Assembly (NCBI RefSeq): GCF_900176205.1
Contig: NZ_LT859959.1
Span: 7,243,001-7,307,000 of the forward strand
Reading direction: 5' to 3'
From: Bradyrhizobium sp. ORS 285
GTDB lineage: Bacteria > Pseudomonadota > Alphaproteobacteria > Rhizobiales > Xanthobacteraceae
Length of the DNA: 64,000 nucleotides
Part shown: positions 1 through 13,035 of the stretch, one piece after another
Layout: every line of letters starts with the position of its first letter
Numbering within the stretch: position 1 is the first letter of the stretch
The notes under the pieces: model-generated
What the model was told of the DNA's origin: nothing
Databases searched by the model: none
What the model saw: the letters and a program-made list of their open reading frames with translations, nothing else
Program-made: the position numbers and the translations under genes

Positions 1-1239
1 ATTCGCCGCCAGGCGGTCGCGACCGGTATCACGAATCAGCGGCATGTCCGACGCACTGAAGGCCCGCTCTGTGAGCGGGTCGTGACGCACCCAGGGCTGG
101 GCCGGCAAAGGCGGCCTGCTATGGGCGTAGACGACGTCGTCGCCAACGGCATAGAGCTCGCATTTGCGCGGGCCGTTCGAGGCTTCGGCCCGCTGCTGGC
201 ACTGCTCCAGCGCCGCTGTCTTCGCGGCCTCCTCGCTGGCCTGTCCGGTGACATAGGCGCTGACGCCGTTGATGGTGGTCGCGAAGGCCTTGTGTGCCGG
301 AGCCGGGGCATAGTCGCGCGCAAGCGCGATGCGGGTACGCTCGCTGACGAACGGCACGGCGTCGGGGGCGAACTTCTCGGTCGCGGCCGTCGTCGTCGAT
401 GGTGAGGGTGCGGGCTGCGATACTAAAGGCGCCGGGCTGGGTTGCCCGGCCGCCGTAGGCGTCGATGCAGGAGTTGACGAGGCCGCGCCCGGCGACGCCG
501 GCTTGGCGGACAGCCGCGCCAGCGCTTCAGCCGCGGCCTTGGCCGCGTCGCGCTGCGCAGGCTTGGCGTCGCGGTAATCGAGATAGAAGGACGTCCCGGC
601 AGCGATCGCGACCAGCGCACCGGCGGTCGCGGCCGCCGCGAGCAGCAGGCGTCGCACGCCGCCCAGCCGGCCCGCCTTCTTCGGCACCGGCGCGTAGGTG
701 CCGTCCTCGCGACGCATGGCCACACGAAAGGCATGCACCGGGGTCGGGATGTTCTTCACCTCGCGCGCGCCCATATCGGCGAACTGCACCGACAGCTTGT
801 TGGCAACCTGCTCATGCACCGCGCGCGAGATGCAGATGCCGCCGACATCGGCGAGTCCCTCGAGCCTGGCTGCAATGTTGACGCCGTCGCCGAGCAGATC
901 GCCGTCGCGCTCGACGACATCGCCGATGGTGATGCCGATGCGGTAGCTCATCTGCCGGTTCGGCGGAAACGCCATGTTGCGCGTCCGCAGGCTCTCCTGG
1001 ATGTCGATGGCGCAGCGCACGGCCTCGACCGCGCTCGGGAACTCCGCGAGCACGGCATCGCCAGCGGTGTTGAAGATGCGGCCGCCGGCGCGCGCGATGA
1101 AGTCGTCGACGACTTCGCGGTACGCAGCGAGACGCCGCAGCGTCTCTTCCTCGTCCTCTGCAACAAGGCGCGAGTAGCCGGCGATATCGGCGGCGAAGAT
1201 CGCCGCGATCTTGCGCTTCAAAACGGTCTGCTCTGCCAT
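1..1239 (-). CDS. Class III adenylate/guanylate cyclase with a membrane segment (3' end outside window)
   Basis: Reading from the ATG at 1239 to the window edge gives 413 residues without a stop, so the C-terminus is missing. Residues about 8-185 form a class III cyclase catalytic domain: the two metal-binding aspartates are seen in FAADIAGYS (D18) and NTAGDAVLAEF (D61), followed by the GDGVNIAARLE block. A single hydrophobic segment follows at about 198-220. A Pro/Ser/Thr/Ala-rich linker then leads to a C-terminal domain with two cysteines (EQCQQRAEASNGPRKCELYA) resembling DUF4189-type periplasmic domains. The likely role is cAMP synthesis in the cytoplasm with a sensory or structural exported part; that is inference. 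The gene lies downstream of, and codirectional with, the atp operon but behind a terminator. Confidence 0.85.
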   Translation of the reverse strand, partial: MAEQTVLKRKIAAIFAADIAGYSRLVAEDEEETLRRLAAYREVVDDFIARAGGRIFNTAGDAVLAEFPSAVEAVRCAIDIQESLRTRNMAFPPNRQMSYRIGITIGDVVERDGDLLGDGVNIAARLEGLADVGGICISRAVHEQVANKLSVQFADMGAREVKNIPTPVHAFRVAMRREDGTYAPVPKKAGRLGGVRRLLLAAAATAGALVAIAAGTSFYLDYRDAKPAQRDAAKAAAEALARLSAKPASPGAASSTPASTPTAAGQPSPAPLVSQPAPSPSTTTAATEKFAPDAVPFVSERTRIALARDYAPAPAHKAFATTINGVSAYVTGQASEEAAKTAALEQCQQRAEASNGPRKCELYAVGDDVVYAHSRPPLPAQPWVRHDPLTERAFSASDMPLIRDTGRDRLAAN

Positions 1240-1349
1240 GTCACCACGCCCGCTCGAACGGCCGGGAGCATGCAATCAGATCTATCAGCACGCAACCCGC
1301 ATCCCTTGAAGTAGTCATCGCGAGACGCGGCGCGTTCGAACCGCCAAAC

Positions 1350-1376
1350 GAAAATGGCCGGGCTGAGCCCGGCCAT
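1350..1376 (-). terminator. Rho-independent terminator of the atp operon
   Basis: A perfect 10-bp stem (1354-1363 with 1367-1376) has a 3-nt loop. Read on the minus strand it is followed by a T-rich tract (ttttcgttt). It sits 29 bases past the atpC stop and separates the operon from the cyclase gene. Confidence 0.75.
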
Positions 1377-1404
1377 GAACATTCGTTCAGATACAGCTGA
1401 CCGA

Positions 1405-1812
1405 TCAGTGCAGCGCCGTCGTGTTGAGCTGCTGCTGGATCGTCTTGAAGTGATCGAGCCGCTCGATCGCCCGATCGAGTTCGTTGCCCTGCTTCTCGTT
1501 CAGCTTGGCTTCCATGCCGGAGATCTCGGCGGCAAAGGCGGTCTGATCCAGCTCCTTCAGCGACGTCGCGACGTCGGCGAGGATGGTGAGACCCTTCTCC
1601 GAGATCTCGGCGAGGCCGCCGAGCACGATGATCTTCTGCTGCGAGCCGCCGGTCGTGACCGTCAGGATGCCTGGGCGCAAGGTGGCGACGAACGGTGCGT
1701 GGCCGGCCAGCACGCCGAAATCACCCTGCTCGCCGGGCACGTCGACCTGGTCGACCTCGCCCGAGAAGGCGATCTTTTCCGGCGAGACGAGATCGAAGTG
1801 GAAAGTAGCCAT
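1405..1812 (-). CDS. atpC: F0F1 ATP synthase subunit epsilon
   Basis: A 135-residue protein, normal for alphaproteobacterial epsilon. The N-terminal beta-sandwich domain starts [17 protein letters not shown] and contains the conserved [19 protein letters not shown] stretch at about 30-50. The short C-terminal helical region (about 85-135) is the part that in this family can act as an intrinsic inhibitor of ATP hydrolysis. Epsilon belongs to the central stalk with gamma and couples rotation to the FO ring. It is the last gene of the minus-strand F1 operon, 89 bases after atpD, and is followed by a terminator. Confidence 0.97.
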   Translation of the reverse strand: MATFHFDLVSPEKIAFSGEVDQVDVPGEQGDFGVLAGHAPFVATLRPGILTVTTGGSQQKIIVLGGLAEISEKGLTILADVATSLKELDQTAFAAEISGMEAKLNEKQGNELDRAIERLDHFKTIQQQLNTTALH

Positions 1813-1857
1813 GAGAAAACCTGCTGATAGCGAGTGGCGACGAGCGAGTTGCGAAGG

Positions 1858-1885
1858 GAGCAGCGAATAGTCCTATTCGCTACTC
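1858..1885. repeat. Inverted repeat in the atpD-atpC spacer
   Basis: Two 13-base arms (1858-1870 and 1873-1885) pair with one mismatch around a 2-base centre (cgaatag/ctattcg core). A run of related gcga-type words lies just left of it. In the transcript it would fold between the atpD stop and the atpC start, where it could affect mRNA stability. No function is shown by the sequence. Confidence 0.6.
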
Positions 1886-1901
1886 CCGATTCGCCATCCG
1901 C

Positions 1902-3434
<1,533 letters not shown>

Positions 3435-4313
3435 TTAGACCGCCTCGGCACCCGAAATGATTTCGATCAGTTCCTTGGTGATCATCGCCTGACGCGTGCG
3501 GTTGTAGACCAGCGTCTGCTTGCGGATCATCTCACCGGCGTTGCGGGTGGCGTTGTCCATCGCCGACATCTGCGCGCCGTAGAACGAGGCGTTGTTCTCG
3601 AGCAGCGCGCGGAAGATCTGGACGCCGACGTTGCGCGGCAGCAGCGAGGACAGGATCTCGTCCTCCTCCGGCTCGTACTCGTAGAGCGCGACCGGCGCGG
3701 CGTTGGCAGCGGGCGCCTCGACCACCAGCGGAATGATCTGCTGGGCGGTCGGGATCTGGGCGATCACCGACTTGAAGCGCGAATAGAACAGCGTGCAGAC
3801 GTCGAACTCGCCGGCATCGAAGCGGGCGATCACCTGCTTGGCGATGTCCTCGGCATTGACGAAGCCGATCTGGCGCACCGAGCGCAGGTCAACATGGGCG
3901 ATGATCTGCTTCTCGAACTGGCGGCGGAGCTGCTCGTAGCCCTTGCGGCCGACGCAGAAGAACTTCACTTCCTTGCCCTGGTTCATCAGGGCCAGCGCGC
4001 GCTCGCGGGCCAGACGCACGATCGACGAGTTGAACGCGCCGGACAGGCCACGCTCGCCGGTGCAGACCAGCAGCAGGTGAACCTGGTCGCGCCCGGTGCC
4101 GGCCAGCAGCTTCGAGCTCGCCGGCGAGCCGGCGGAAGCCGCCGCGATGTTCGAGATGACCGCGTCCATCTTCTCGGCATAGGGACGCGCCGCCTCGGCC
4201 GCGAGCTGCGCGCGGCGCAGCTTGGAGGCCGCGACCATCTGCATGGCCTTGGTGATCTTCTGCGTCGCCTTGGTCGAGGCGATGCGGACCCGCATATCTT
4301 TCAGTGACGCCAT
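3435..4313 (-). CDS. atpG: F0F1 ATP synthase subunit gamma
   Basis: A 292-residue rotor-shaft subunit. The N-terminal helix [20 protein letters not shown] and the C-terminal stretch containing [10 protein letters not shown] and [15 protein letters not shown] are the two conserved coiled-coil halves that insert in the alpha-beta hexamer. The protein transmits rotation from the c-ring to the catalytic sites. The gene is third in the operon, and the 157-base spacer from atpA holds several stem-loops. No oddities are seen in the protein. Confidence 0.98.
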   Translation of the reverse strand: MASLKDMRVRIASTKATQKITKAMQMVAASKLRRAQLAAEAARPYAEKMDAVISNIAAASAGSPASSKLLAGTGRDQVHLLLVCTGERGLSGAFNSSIVRLARERALALMNQGKEVKFFCVGRKGYEQLRRQFEKQIIAHVDLRSVRQIGFVNAEDIAKQVIARFDAGEFDVCTLFYSRFKSVIAQIPTAQQIIPLVVEAPAANAAPVALYEYEPEEDEILSSLLPRNVGVQIFRALLENNASFYGAQMSAMDNATRNAGEMIRKQTLVYNRTRQAMITKELIEIISGAEAV

Positions 4314-4382
4314 GGCTCGTTTAGCTCACCCCGGCGACCGATCACGAAAGGACCCGGCCGCTCAACCCATCTAAATCCTAAG

Positions 4383-4455
4383 CGCCAGGCCGTGCGCCTG
4401 GCGTGACGTCTTGATCCACGTCGGAAAGACGTGGGGTGGCCGGTCACCCGGCCAC
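4383..4455. repeat. Tandem stem-loops in the atpA-atpG spacer
   Basis: Three inverted repeats follow one another: cgccaggc/gcctggcg (4383-4403), ccacg/cgtgg (4416-4434) and gtggccgg/ccggccac (4436-4455). None is followed by a T-run on the minus strand, so they look like RNA processing or stability elements rather than a terminator. Confidence 0.5.
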
Positions 4456-4470
4456 CGCCTCCCGATCAGA

Positions 4471-6560
<2,090 letters not shown>

Positions 6561-7209
6561 AGGCGCGCTCTTTATATAAGTGCCCAACCCACAAGAGGGA
6601 AACCGGCGCACCGCTGCGGTGCAAACCAGTTAAGCCCTTGGAATTCAAGCAGGACTTTGATTTTCGATCGCCGCGGGAGCGGCTTGATCACGAAAAGCGG
6701 CGCTTTGCTAACATAGCGTACGCGCAGCCGCAACAAGCGCTGGCCCGCTATTCGGCACGTTGTTGCCGCGGCGCAAGCGCACGGCGCGGGCGGGGAATTG
6801 GCTCCTCCTCATGGGGTCCAACGGACCCGATTGCGATACCGCCGCCCCTCAAGTCTGTTCCAACTGTTGCTGCATGGCCGCTATGCCGGTTTGGCCTTGC
6901 ATGGTGCTGGGGTAGGGTTGGGCGCGGATCGCCCGTTTCCAGCAAGATTACTTGTCAAGAGGCTATCAAGCTCAATGAGAACTTAACTCAACAGTAGTCG
7001 CAAGTAATGAAAAGTTAATGAAGTGTTAAACTGTCGGATTACGGAATTTTCCGTGATGTACGACGCCAGTCCTAAGATAATCCGCGACGAACGGAACAAT
7101 TTCTACTGCCCCATTCGTGCCTCATTGCGCCAGCAAACGGCGCGCGCCTCAACACCTGACGGGGGTCCACTGGCTGCAGAACGCAGCAATACTGTTTCGA
7201 GGGACATAG
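6561..7209. other. Divergent intergenic region between atpH and the rlpA-like gene
   Basis: About 650 bases with no convincing gene. The part nearer the rlpA-like gene (about 6940-7080) is clearly richer in A and T than the surroundings and holds a short perfect inverted repeat acggaa/ttccgt (7041-7054). It must carry promoters for both directions, but I cannot place -35/-10 boxes with confidence. The reading frames crossing it have no family resemblance. Confidence 0.5.
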
Positions 7210-7758
7210 ATGCTGAAACTGAAGAACCTCTCGGCTGGCAAGATCGCCGGCTCGCGTACCGCGCTCGCCGTTGCAGTGACTCTGATCGTCGGCGGCACCA
7301 CCACCGAAGCCTCGGCCCGCTCCAGGCATCACCATCATCATCATGCGCGCCACCACCATCACCACAGCGCGCGACAGGCCGCTCAGCCCGCGGCAGATTC
7401 GTTTTCGAACGGCTGGTCGAACAACTCGTCCTGGATGAATTCCAACGCCTCGGTCGCGCCGACCTCCGGCACCGGCCGCAGCTTCTCCGGGATGGCGTCG
7501 TACTACGGCAACGAGTCCGGCAGCCGCACCGCCTCCGGTCAGCGCATGAACGCCAACGCCATGACCTGCGCCCACCGCTCGCTGCCGTTCGGCACCAAGC
7601 TGCGCGTCACCCATGGCGGCAACAGCGTCATCGTGACCGTCAATGATCGTGGCCCGTTCATCCGCGGCCGCGTGCTCGACCTCTCGACCGGCGCCGCCCG
7701 CGCCATCGGCCTGACCCGCTCCGGCGTCGGCCGCGTCACGGCCGAGGTCGTGTCGTAA
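7210..7758 (+). CDS. Septal ring lytic transglycosylase RlpA family protein
   Basis: A 182-residue exported protein. A signal peptide (about 1-35, ending near TTEASA) is followed by an unusual histidine tract, two blocks of six and five His at about 40-52. The C-terminal half (about 95-180) is a double-psi beta-barrel of the RlpA type: GMASYYG, GQRMNANAMTCAHRSLPFGT, VTVNDRGPF and GRVLDLS. RlpA proteins bind or cleave peptide-free glycan at division sites. The usual SPOR domain is absent, so septal targeting is uncertain. The start ATG is preceded by gaggg. Confidence 0.85.
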   Translation: MLKLKNLSAGKIAGSRTALAVAVTLIVGGTTTEASARSRHHHHHHARHHHHHSARQAAQPAADSFSNGWSNNSSWMNSNASVAPTSGTGRSFSGMASYYGNESGSRTASGQRMNANAMTCAHRSLPFGTKLRVTHGGNSVIVTVNDRGPFIRGRVLDLSTGAARAIGLTRSGVGRVTAEVVS

Positions 7759-7778
7759 GATCCCAAGACCTCTCCTCT

Positions 7779-7893
7779 CGTCATTGCGAGGAGCGAAGCG
7801 ACGAAGCAATCCAGAGTCCCAACCCGGCCCCTGGATTGCTTCCGCCTTTGCTCTTCGAGCTACGGCGGACACGTCGCTGCGCTCGCAATGACG
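7779..7893. repeat. Palindromic repeat, family A copy 1
   Basis: The outer arms cgtcattgcgag and ctcgcaatgacg are inverted, and the inner arms carry gaagcaatccagag and its complement. The element fills the space between the rlpA-like gene and the 3' end of priA. The same element recurs at 39563, 59114 and 61820. Confidence 0.85.
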
Positions 7894-7914
7894 GTGGATA
7901 GAACGTGCCTTGCG

Positions 7915-10125
7915 CTACAAGAAGCTCTGCGGGTCGACATCGACCTCGAGCTTGAGATTGCCCTTGGGCTTCTCGGCGTGCGCCAGCCAGTGGCGCAAAT
8001 AATCCGACAGATCGAAATTGCGCGCCGATTTGAGCAGCAGCCGGAAACGGTAGCGCCCCTTGATGACGGCCAGCGGCGCCTCGGCCGGGCCTAGCAGCAG
8101 CACGCCCTCCTCCCGCGGAGCTGACGCGACCAGCCGCCTTGCAAACCCTTCGGCCGTGGGCCGGTCTCCTGCCGAGATGATCAGGCTCGCCAGCCGTCCG
8201 AACGGCGGATAGCCGGTGCGTTCGCGCGCCTCGATCTCGCTGGTGTAGAAGGCCTCGCGGTCGCAGGCGATCAGAGCCTTCATCACGGGATGCTCGGGCT
8301 GGTGGGTCTGGAGATAACCCCGTCCCCTGCCCTGCTCGCGGCCGGCGCGGCCGATCACCTGGTTCAGCAGCTGCCAGGTGCGCTCGGCGGCGCGCGGGTC
8401 GCCATTGCCGAGGCCGAGATCGGCATCGACCACGCCGACCAGATTGAGCCGCGGGAAGTTGTGGCCCTTGGCGACGAGCTGGGTGCCGATGATGAGGTCG
8501 ACCTTGCCTTCCGCGATCTCGGTCAGCTCGGCGCGCATGGTCTCGATCGAGGTGATCAGATCACTGGACAGCACCATGCTGCGCGCATCCGGAAACAGCG
8601 CCACGGCTTCCTCCTGCAGTCGCTCGACGCCAGGGCCGACGGCGACCAGCGTCTCCTCGGCGAAGCAGTTCGGGCAGGCGATCGGCCGCGGCATCGAGAA
8701 GCCGCAGTGATGGCAGACCAGCCGCTGGCGGAAGCGGTGATCGACCAGCCAGGCGTCACAGATGGTGCAGGCAAAGCGATGGCCGCAGCCGCGGCACAAG
8801 GTCAGCGGCGCATAGCCGCGGCGGTTCAGGAACAGCAGCGCCTGCTCTCCACGCTCGATCGCGGTGCGGATATGGCCCGCGAGCCGCGGCGAGATGTAGC
8901 GGCCGCGCGGCGGCGGCTCGCGGCGCAGATCGATCGCTTCGATATGCGGCATGTGCTGGCCGCCGAAGCGCGACGGCAGCGCCACGCGCTGGTAGCGGCC
9001 CTTGCGGGCATTCACCTCAGTCTCGACCGAGGGCGTCGCCGAGGCCAACACGACGGGGAATTTGGCGATGTGGCCGCGCACCACCGCCATGTCGCGAGCG
9101 TGATAATGCGCGCCCTCGTCCTGCTTGTAGGCCTGGTCGTGCTCCTCATCGACCACGACGAGGCCGAGATCGGCATAGGGCAGAAACAGCGCCGAGCGCG
9201 CGCCGACCACCACAGGCGCCTCGCCGGCGGCGATCGCCGCCCAATTGCGCTGGCGCGTGCGCGGCGTCAGCTCGGAATGCCATTCCAAGGGACGCACGCC
9301 GAAGCGGCGCGAGAAGCGATCTAGGAATTGCCCCGTGAGCGCGATTTCCGGCATCAGGATCAGCGACTGCCGGCCGCGGCGGACGGTTTCGGCCACGGCC
9401 TCGAAATACACCTCGGTCTTGCCGGAGCCGGTCACGCCGTCGAGCAGCGCGACCTGGAAGCCCCCATCGGCGGCCAAGGCCCGCATCGCCTCAACGCCGG
9501 CCAGCTGGGCGTCGAAAAACTCCGGTTGGGCGAACGACGGGTCCGGCGTCGGCGGCGGCAGCGCGCGGGGCATCGCCTCGACGGTCAACGTGCCCTCGTC
9601 GACCAGGCCGTCGATCACACTGCCGGAGACGCCGATCTCGCGGACGAGGTCGGACTTGCCGTGCAGCAGGCCATCCGACACCGCGTCGATCACCCGCCGC
9701 CGCGCCGGCGTCAGCCGCTTCGGCGGCTCGCCGACCAGCCGCACGCCGAGGCGCACGCGCTCCGGGCCGAGATGCTCGCCCATGCGCAGGCACATCCGCA
9801 GCACCATGCCGCGCGGCGACAGCGTGTAATTGGCCACCCAGTCGACCAGCGACCGCAGCTCCGGCTTGAGCGGCGGCACGTCGAGCTTCTCGCTGACGTC
9901 CTTCAGTCGGTTGTGCAGGCGCGGATCGGGATTGGGATTCTCCGCCCACACCACCGCCAGCACCTCGCGCGGCCCCAGCGGCACGCCGACGACATCGCCC
10001 GGCTTCAAGACCATGCCGCGCGGCACGCGATACGAATAGGTGTGATCGAGCGCGACCGGAACCAGCACGTCGACCACGCCGGCCGTGCTGGTGGCACCTG
10101 GAAAGAGATCGGTCGGGCGGTTCAT
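7915..10125 (-). CDS. priA: Primosomal protein N' (replication restart helicase)
   Basis: A superfamily 2 DNA helicase that reloads the replisome at stalled forks. The ATG at 10125 gives 736 residues; the longer frame upstream only reads through a repeat. Visible are the N-terminal 3'-DNA-binding domain (VDVLVPVALDHTYSYRVP), Walker A GVTGSGKTEVY, the DEEH box, and paired zinc-binding cysteines in CRGCGHRFACTICD and CHHCGFSMPRPIACPNC. Helicase motifs near GTQLVAKGHNFP and QVIGRAGREQGRG are intact. It is convergent with the rlpA-like gene and divergent from xerC. Confidence 0.97.
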   Translation of the reverse strand: MNRPTDLFPGATSTAGVVDVLVPVALDHTYSYRVPRGMVLKPGDVVGVPLGPREVLAVVWAENPNPDPRLHNRLKDVSEKLDVPPLKPELRSLVDWVANYTLSPRGMVLRMCLRMGEHLGPERVRLGVRLVGEPPKRLTPARRRVIDAVSDGLLHGKSDLVREIGVSGSVIDGLVDEGTLTVEAMPRALPPPTPDPSFAQPEFFDAQLAGVEAMRALAADGGFQVALLDGVTGSGKTEVYFEAVAETVRRGRQSLILMPEIALTGQFLDRFSRRFGVRPLEWHSELTPRTRQRNWAAIAAGEAPVVVGARSALFLPYADLGLVVVDEEHDQAYKQDEGAHYHARDMAVVRGHIAKFPVVLASATPSVETEVNARKGRYQRVALPSRFGGQHMPHIEAIDLRREPPPRGRYISPRLAGHIRTAIERGEQALLFLNRRGYAPLTLCRGCGHRFACTICDAWLVDHRFRQRLVCHHCGFSMPRPIACPNCFAEETLVAVGPGVERLQEEAVALFPDARSMVLSSDLITSIETMRAELTEIAEGKVDLIIGTQLVAKGHNFPRLNLVGVVDADLGLGNGDPRAAERTWQLLNQVIGRAGREQGRGRGYLQTHQPEHPVMKALIACDREAFYTSEIEARERTGYPPFGRLASLIISAGDRPTAEGFARRLVASAPREEGVLLLGPAEAPLAVIKGRYRFRLLLKSARNFDLSDYLRHWLAHAEKPKGNLKLEVDVDPQSFL

Positions 10126-10260
10126 GAGGGCGGAGATAGCCTTGCTCGGATGGAAGCGAAAGCCGCCCGGCAAAGTTAGCGAACGGTAAAGGTCGGGGAT
10201 GCGATATATCTGACTCGACGAGTTGAGATCGAGCCTATCGCCGCGAGCGCCGCTGCGCTC

Positions 10261-10400
10261 CCTCTCCCCGTTCTTCACGGGGAGAGGGTTGGGGTGAGGG
10301 GCAGCCCCACGGGTGGTGTACACCGTCCCCGCGGGGAGCCCCCTCACCCGGATTGCATCTGACGATGCAATCCGACCTCTCCCCGCGCGCGGGGAGAGGC
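10261..10400. repeat. Palindromic repeat, family C copy 1 (priA-xerC spacer)
   Basis: The left arm (cctctccccg...ggggagagg) and right arm (cctctccccgcgcgcgggg) are separated by ccctcacccgg and a central palindrome attgcatc/gatgcaat. It takes up most of the 342-base divergent spacer 10126-10467; nothing else is recognisable there. Related copies are at 36824, 41843 and 63466. Confidence 0.85.
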
Positions 10401-10467
10401 GCAGACCGAGCCTGCTGAGGGTGAATGCGCTCCATCGGACGCAAAATTCTTCGCGGGCAAGCACGAC

Positions 10468-11463
10468 ATGGCAAAGCATACGCGTCCGATCGAAAAGGAC
10501 ACAAGCGGAGCGCCCGAGCTCCCCGACCTCATCGGGGCCGACGACGGCGTCGTCCGCGCGATGATGCAGTGGCTGGCGCATCTGAAGAGTGAACGGCGGC
10601 TGTCGCCGAAGACGGTCGAGGCCTATGCGCGCGACCTCCGGCAGTGCCTGCAATTCCTCTGCACGCACTGGGGCGAGCCGGTCACCTTGGCGCGCTTCGC
10701 CGCGCTGGAAGCCGCCGACGTCAGAGCGTTCCTGGCCATGCGCCGCGCCGACGACATCGCCGGGCGCTCGCTGATGCGGACCTTGGCCGGCCTGCGCTCG
10801 TTCGGCCGCTTCCTGGAGCGCGAGGGCCAGGGCAAGGTCGGCGCGCTCTCCGGCGTGCGCGCGCCGAAGATCGCCAAGAGCCTGCCGAAGCCGCTGCCGA
10901 TGGATGCCGCCAAGCGGCTCACTGACGCCGACGAGCGCGCCGGCGAGACCCGAGAAACCTGGGTGCTGGCGCGCGACGCCGCCGTCATGGCCCTGCTCTA
11001 TGGCTCGGGCCTGCGCATCTCCGAGGCGCTCGGCCTGAAGCGGCGCGAGGTACCGCGTCCCGGCGAAGGCGACGTGCTGATCGTGACCGGCAAGGGCAAC
11101 AAGACCCGCATGGTGCCGGTGCTACAGAACGTGCTCGCACTCATCGATGAGTACGCCCGGCTCTGCCCCTACCCTCTGCCCGCTGACGGACCGATGTTTC
11201 TCGGCGCCAAGGGCGGCCCGCTCAGCCCGCGCATCATCCAGCTCGCGATGGAGCGGCTGCGCGGCGCGCTCGGCCTGCCGGACAGCGCCACGCCGCACGC
11301 GCTGCGCCATTCCTTTGCGACGCACCTGTTGTCACGCGGCGGCGATCTGCGCGCGATCCAGGAGCTGCTGGGCCACGCCTCGCTGTCGACGACGCAAATC
11401 TATACCGGCATCGATTCTGAACGGCTGCTGCAGGTCTACGCATCGGCGCATCCGCGGCGCTGA
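10468..11463 (+). CDS. xerC: Site-specific tyrosine recombinase XerC
   Basis: A 331-residue tyrosine recombinase of the XerC/D type, which resolves chromosome dimers at dif. The N-terminal SAM-like DNA-binding domain spans about 30-125. The complete catalytic set is seen in the C-terminal domain: R183 (LLYGSGLRISEAL), K209, H277 and R280 (HALRHSFATHLL), H303 (ELLGHASLS) and nucleophile Y312 (TTQIYTG). It is called XerC rather than XerD from the position beside priA and general similarity. The N-terminal 25 residues are variable and the exact start is uncertain, since no strong ribosome binding site precedes the ATG. Confidence 0.93.
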   Translation: MAKHTRPIEKDTSGAPELPDLIGADDGVVRAMMQWLAHLKSERRLSPKTVEAYARDLRQCLQFLCTHWGEPVTLARFAALEAADVRAFLAMRRADDIAGRSLMRTLAGLRSFGRFLEREGQGKVGALSGVRAPKIAKSLPKPLPMDAAKRLTDADERAGETRETWVLARDAAVMALLYGSGLRISEALGLKRREVPRPGEGDVLIVTGKGNKTRMVPVLQNVLALIDEYARLCPYPLPADGPMFLGAKGGPLSPRIIQLAMERLRGALGLPDSATPHALRHSFATHLLSRGGDLRAIQELLGHASLSTTQIYTGIDSERLLQVYASAHPRR

Positions 11464-11543
11464 CACGGTTTCGTCACATCGTTTCCCTTGCGCGACCATC
11501 AGCCTTCCGGCAATCGTTCCCCGCTTGATCCGGAGGGGAACAG

Positions 11544-12134
11544 ATGAGCGCACATGAGAGCATGGAGCATGCGGAGCACGCCGAGCACGCCTCGGGCGAG
11601 AACAAGAAGATCGCCCTGCTGATCGCGGTGATCGCGCTGTTCCTGGCGTTGTCGGAAACGCTCGGCAAGGGCGCGCAGACCGAATCGATCAGCAAGAACG
11701 TCGAGGCCTCCAACCTGTGGGCGTTCTTCCAGGCCAAGACGGTGCGGCGCACGGTGGTGCAGACCGCGGCCGAACAGGGCAAGCTCAATCTCCCCGCGCT
11801 GCCGGACGACGCGGCCAAGGCGGCGTTGCAGAAGCAGATCGACGATTGGCAGAGGAATGCCGCGCGTTACCGCTCGGAGCCGGAGACCGGCGAAGGCAGC
11901 GAGCAGCTCGCCGAACGCGCCAAGCACGCCGAGCACGAGCGCGACGAGGCGACGGCGAAATATCATCACTATGAACTGGCCTCGGCCGCCTTCCAGATCG
12001 GCATCGTGCTGGCGTCGGCAACGATCATCACGGGTATGATCGTGCTGGCCTGGGCCTCCGGCGCGCTGGCGCTGGTCGGAATTGCGATGACGATGCTCGG
12101 GCTGTTTCAGCCGCACCTGCTGCATCTGCATTGA
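11544..12134 (+). CDS. DUF4337 domain-containing membrane protein
   Basis: A 196-residue protein beginning with a His/Glu-rich stretch (HESMEHAEHAEHA). One transmembrane segment follows at about 22-42 (KIALLIAVIALFLALSETLG), then a long helical, probably coiled-coil middle, and two hydrophobic segments near the C-terminus (about 140-195). This layout matches DUF4337, a family of unknown function. The ATG has a strong ribosome binding site (GGAGGGG). It stands alone between xerC and a repeat. Confidence 0.8.
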   Translation: MSAHESMEHAEHAEHASGENKKIALLIAVIALFLALSETLGKGAQTESISKNVEASNLWAFFQAKTVRRTVVQTAAEQGKLNLPALPDDAAKAALQKQIDDWQRNAARYRSEPETGEGSEQLAERAKHAEHERDEATAKYHHYELASAAFQIGIVLASATIITGMIVLAWASGALALVGIAMTMLGLFQPHLLHLH

Positions 12135-12218
12135 GGTGAGTGACGCCGTCTGACTCCCCGCGCTCGCCGGAGCTGTCGCATTTGCGATCGGGGCTTTTGC
12201 GCACGTCTGTCTCCACAT

Positions 12219-12305
12219 CGTCATGGCCGGGCTTGTCCCGGCCATCCACGCGGTTCGGCATCCTGAGAACGACGTGGATGCCCGGGACAAGCCCGGGCAT
12301 GACGG
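12219..12305. repeat. Palindromic repeat, family B copy 1
   Basis: An inverted pair built from cgtcatggccgggcttgtcc and its complement (ggacaagcccgggcatgacg), with a short central piece. Further copies are at 42269 and 49160. It lies between the convergent DUF4337 and membrane-protein genes. Confidence 0.85.
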
Positions 12306-12365
12306 AATAACTCATTGGCAGGATGGTTCGGGAGAGGCCGTACTCTCTTCTCAATCGCCGCGAGC

Positions 12366-12905
12366 TCAGCGCGCCTGCACGCTGCGGCGGAAGCGCAGGA
12401 TCTGGCGGACCACGCGGGACGACCAGCCGTTCGTGTTGGCGCGAAACAGGTCGCTGATGACCTCGCGGATGCGCAGCTTGATCGGATCGACCAGCTCGGC
12501 CGCCTTCCGGCGCAGCGTCAGCACGGACTCGTAGAGCCAGGCGAACCAGCCCATCTGCAGCAGCTTGCCGCGCGTGACGTCGAAGATGAACGCGGTGATG
12601 CCGACGCCGACCATCTTGCCGAAGATGATCGTGACCAGCGCCAGCTTCCACTGGTGATGCATCAACAGCCACATACCGAGCAGCTTGAGCGGAAACAGCA
12701 GCACGACCGGCACGACGAAGACGACCAGGGTCAGCATCGGCGACAGCGTCTCGATCCGCGCGGCGAGCCAGTGCTTAAGGCTGCGCAGCGGGATCGCGGC
12801 GACGATGCGCGCCACGATCGGCTCGAGATGGTCCCACAGCCAGGCTTCGATCAGGAAGATGATCGCGAGCAGGACCCAGAACGGCTGAAGCAGGCGGCGC
12901 AGCAT
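12366..12905 (-). CDS. Conserved membrane protein of unknown function
   Basis: From the ATG at 12905 (GGAG five bases upstream) the protein has 179 residues; starts at 12947 and 12965 would add 14 or 20 residues and cannot be excluded. There is a hydrophobic segment near the N-terminus (PFWVLLAIIFLIEAWLW), a strongly hydrophobic pair in the middle (LTLVVFVVPVVLLFPLKLLG and LALVTIIFGKMVGVGITAF) and a basic, helical C-terminus. I do not recognise a named family. It follows lpdA on the same strand after about 130 bases and may be co-transcribed with the TCA block. Confidence 0.7.
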   Translation of the reverse strand: MLRRLLQPFWVLLAIIFLIEAWLWDHLEPIVARIVAAIPLRSLKHWLAARIETLSPMLTLVVFVVPVVLLFPLKLLGMWLLMHHQWKLALVTIIFGKMVGVGITAFIFDVTRGKLLQMGWFAWLYESVLTLRRKAAELVDPIKLRIREVISDLFRANTNGWSSRVVRQILRFRRSVQAR

Positions 12906-13035
12906 GGCACTCCATCTCGGCCCCGGCCTCAGCAAAGAGGCCGCCATGACATTGCGACCTCGCATCTTGCCAATTGGTTCAACGTGGCCGGCAGGCGTTT
13001 TGTCGCACCTGCTCGATCACGCCGCCGGGCGCCGA

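Noticed and set aside
7321..7370. CAC/CAT tract as a simple-sequence phase-variation site
   Set aside because: The codons are mixed and the tract is in frame within a stable exported protein; no slippage-prone mononucleotide run is seen.
10261..10400. Repeat families as a CRISPR array
   Set aside because: The elements are dispersed single inverted units with no regular repeat-spacer series, and no cas gene is present.
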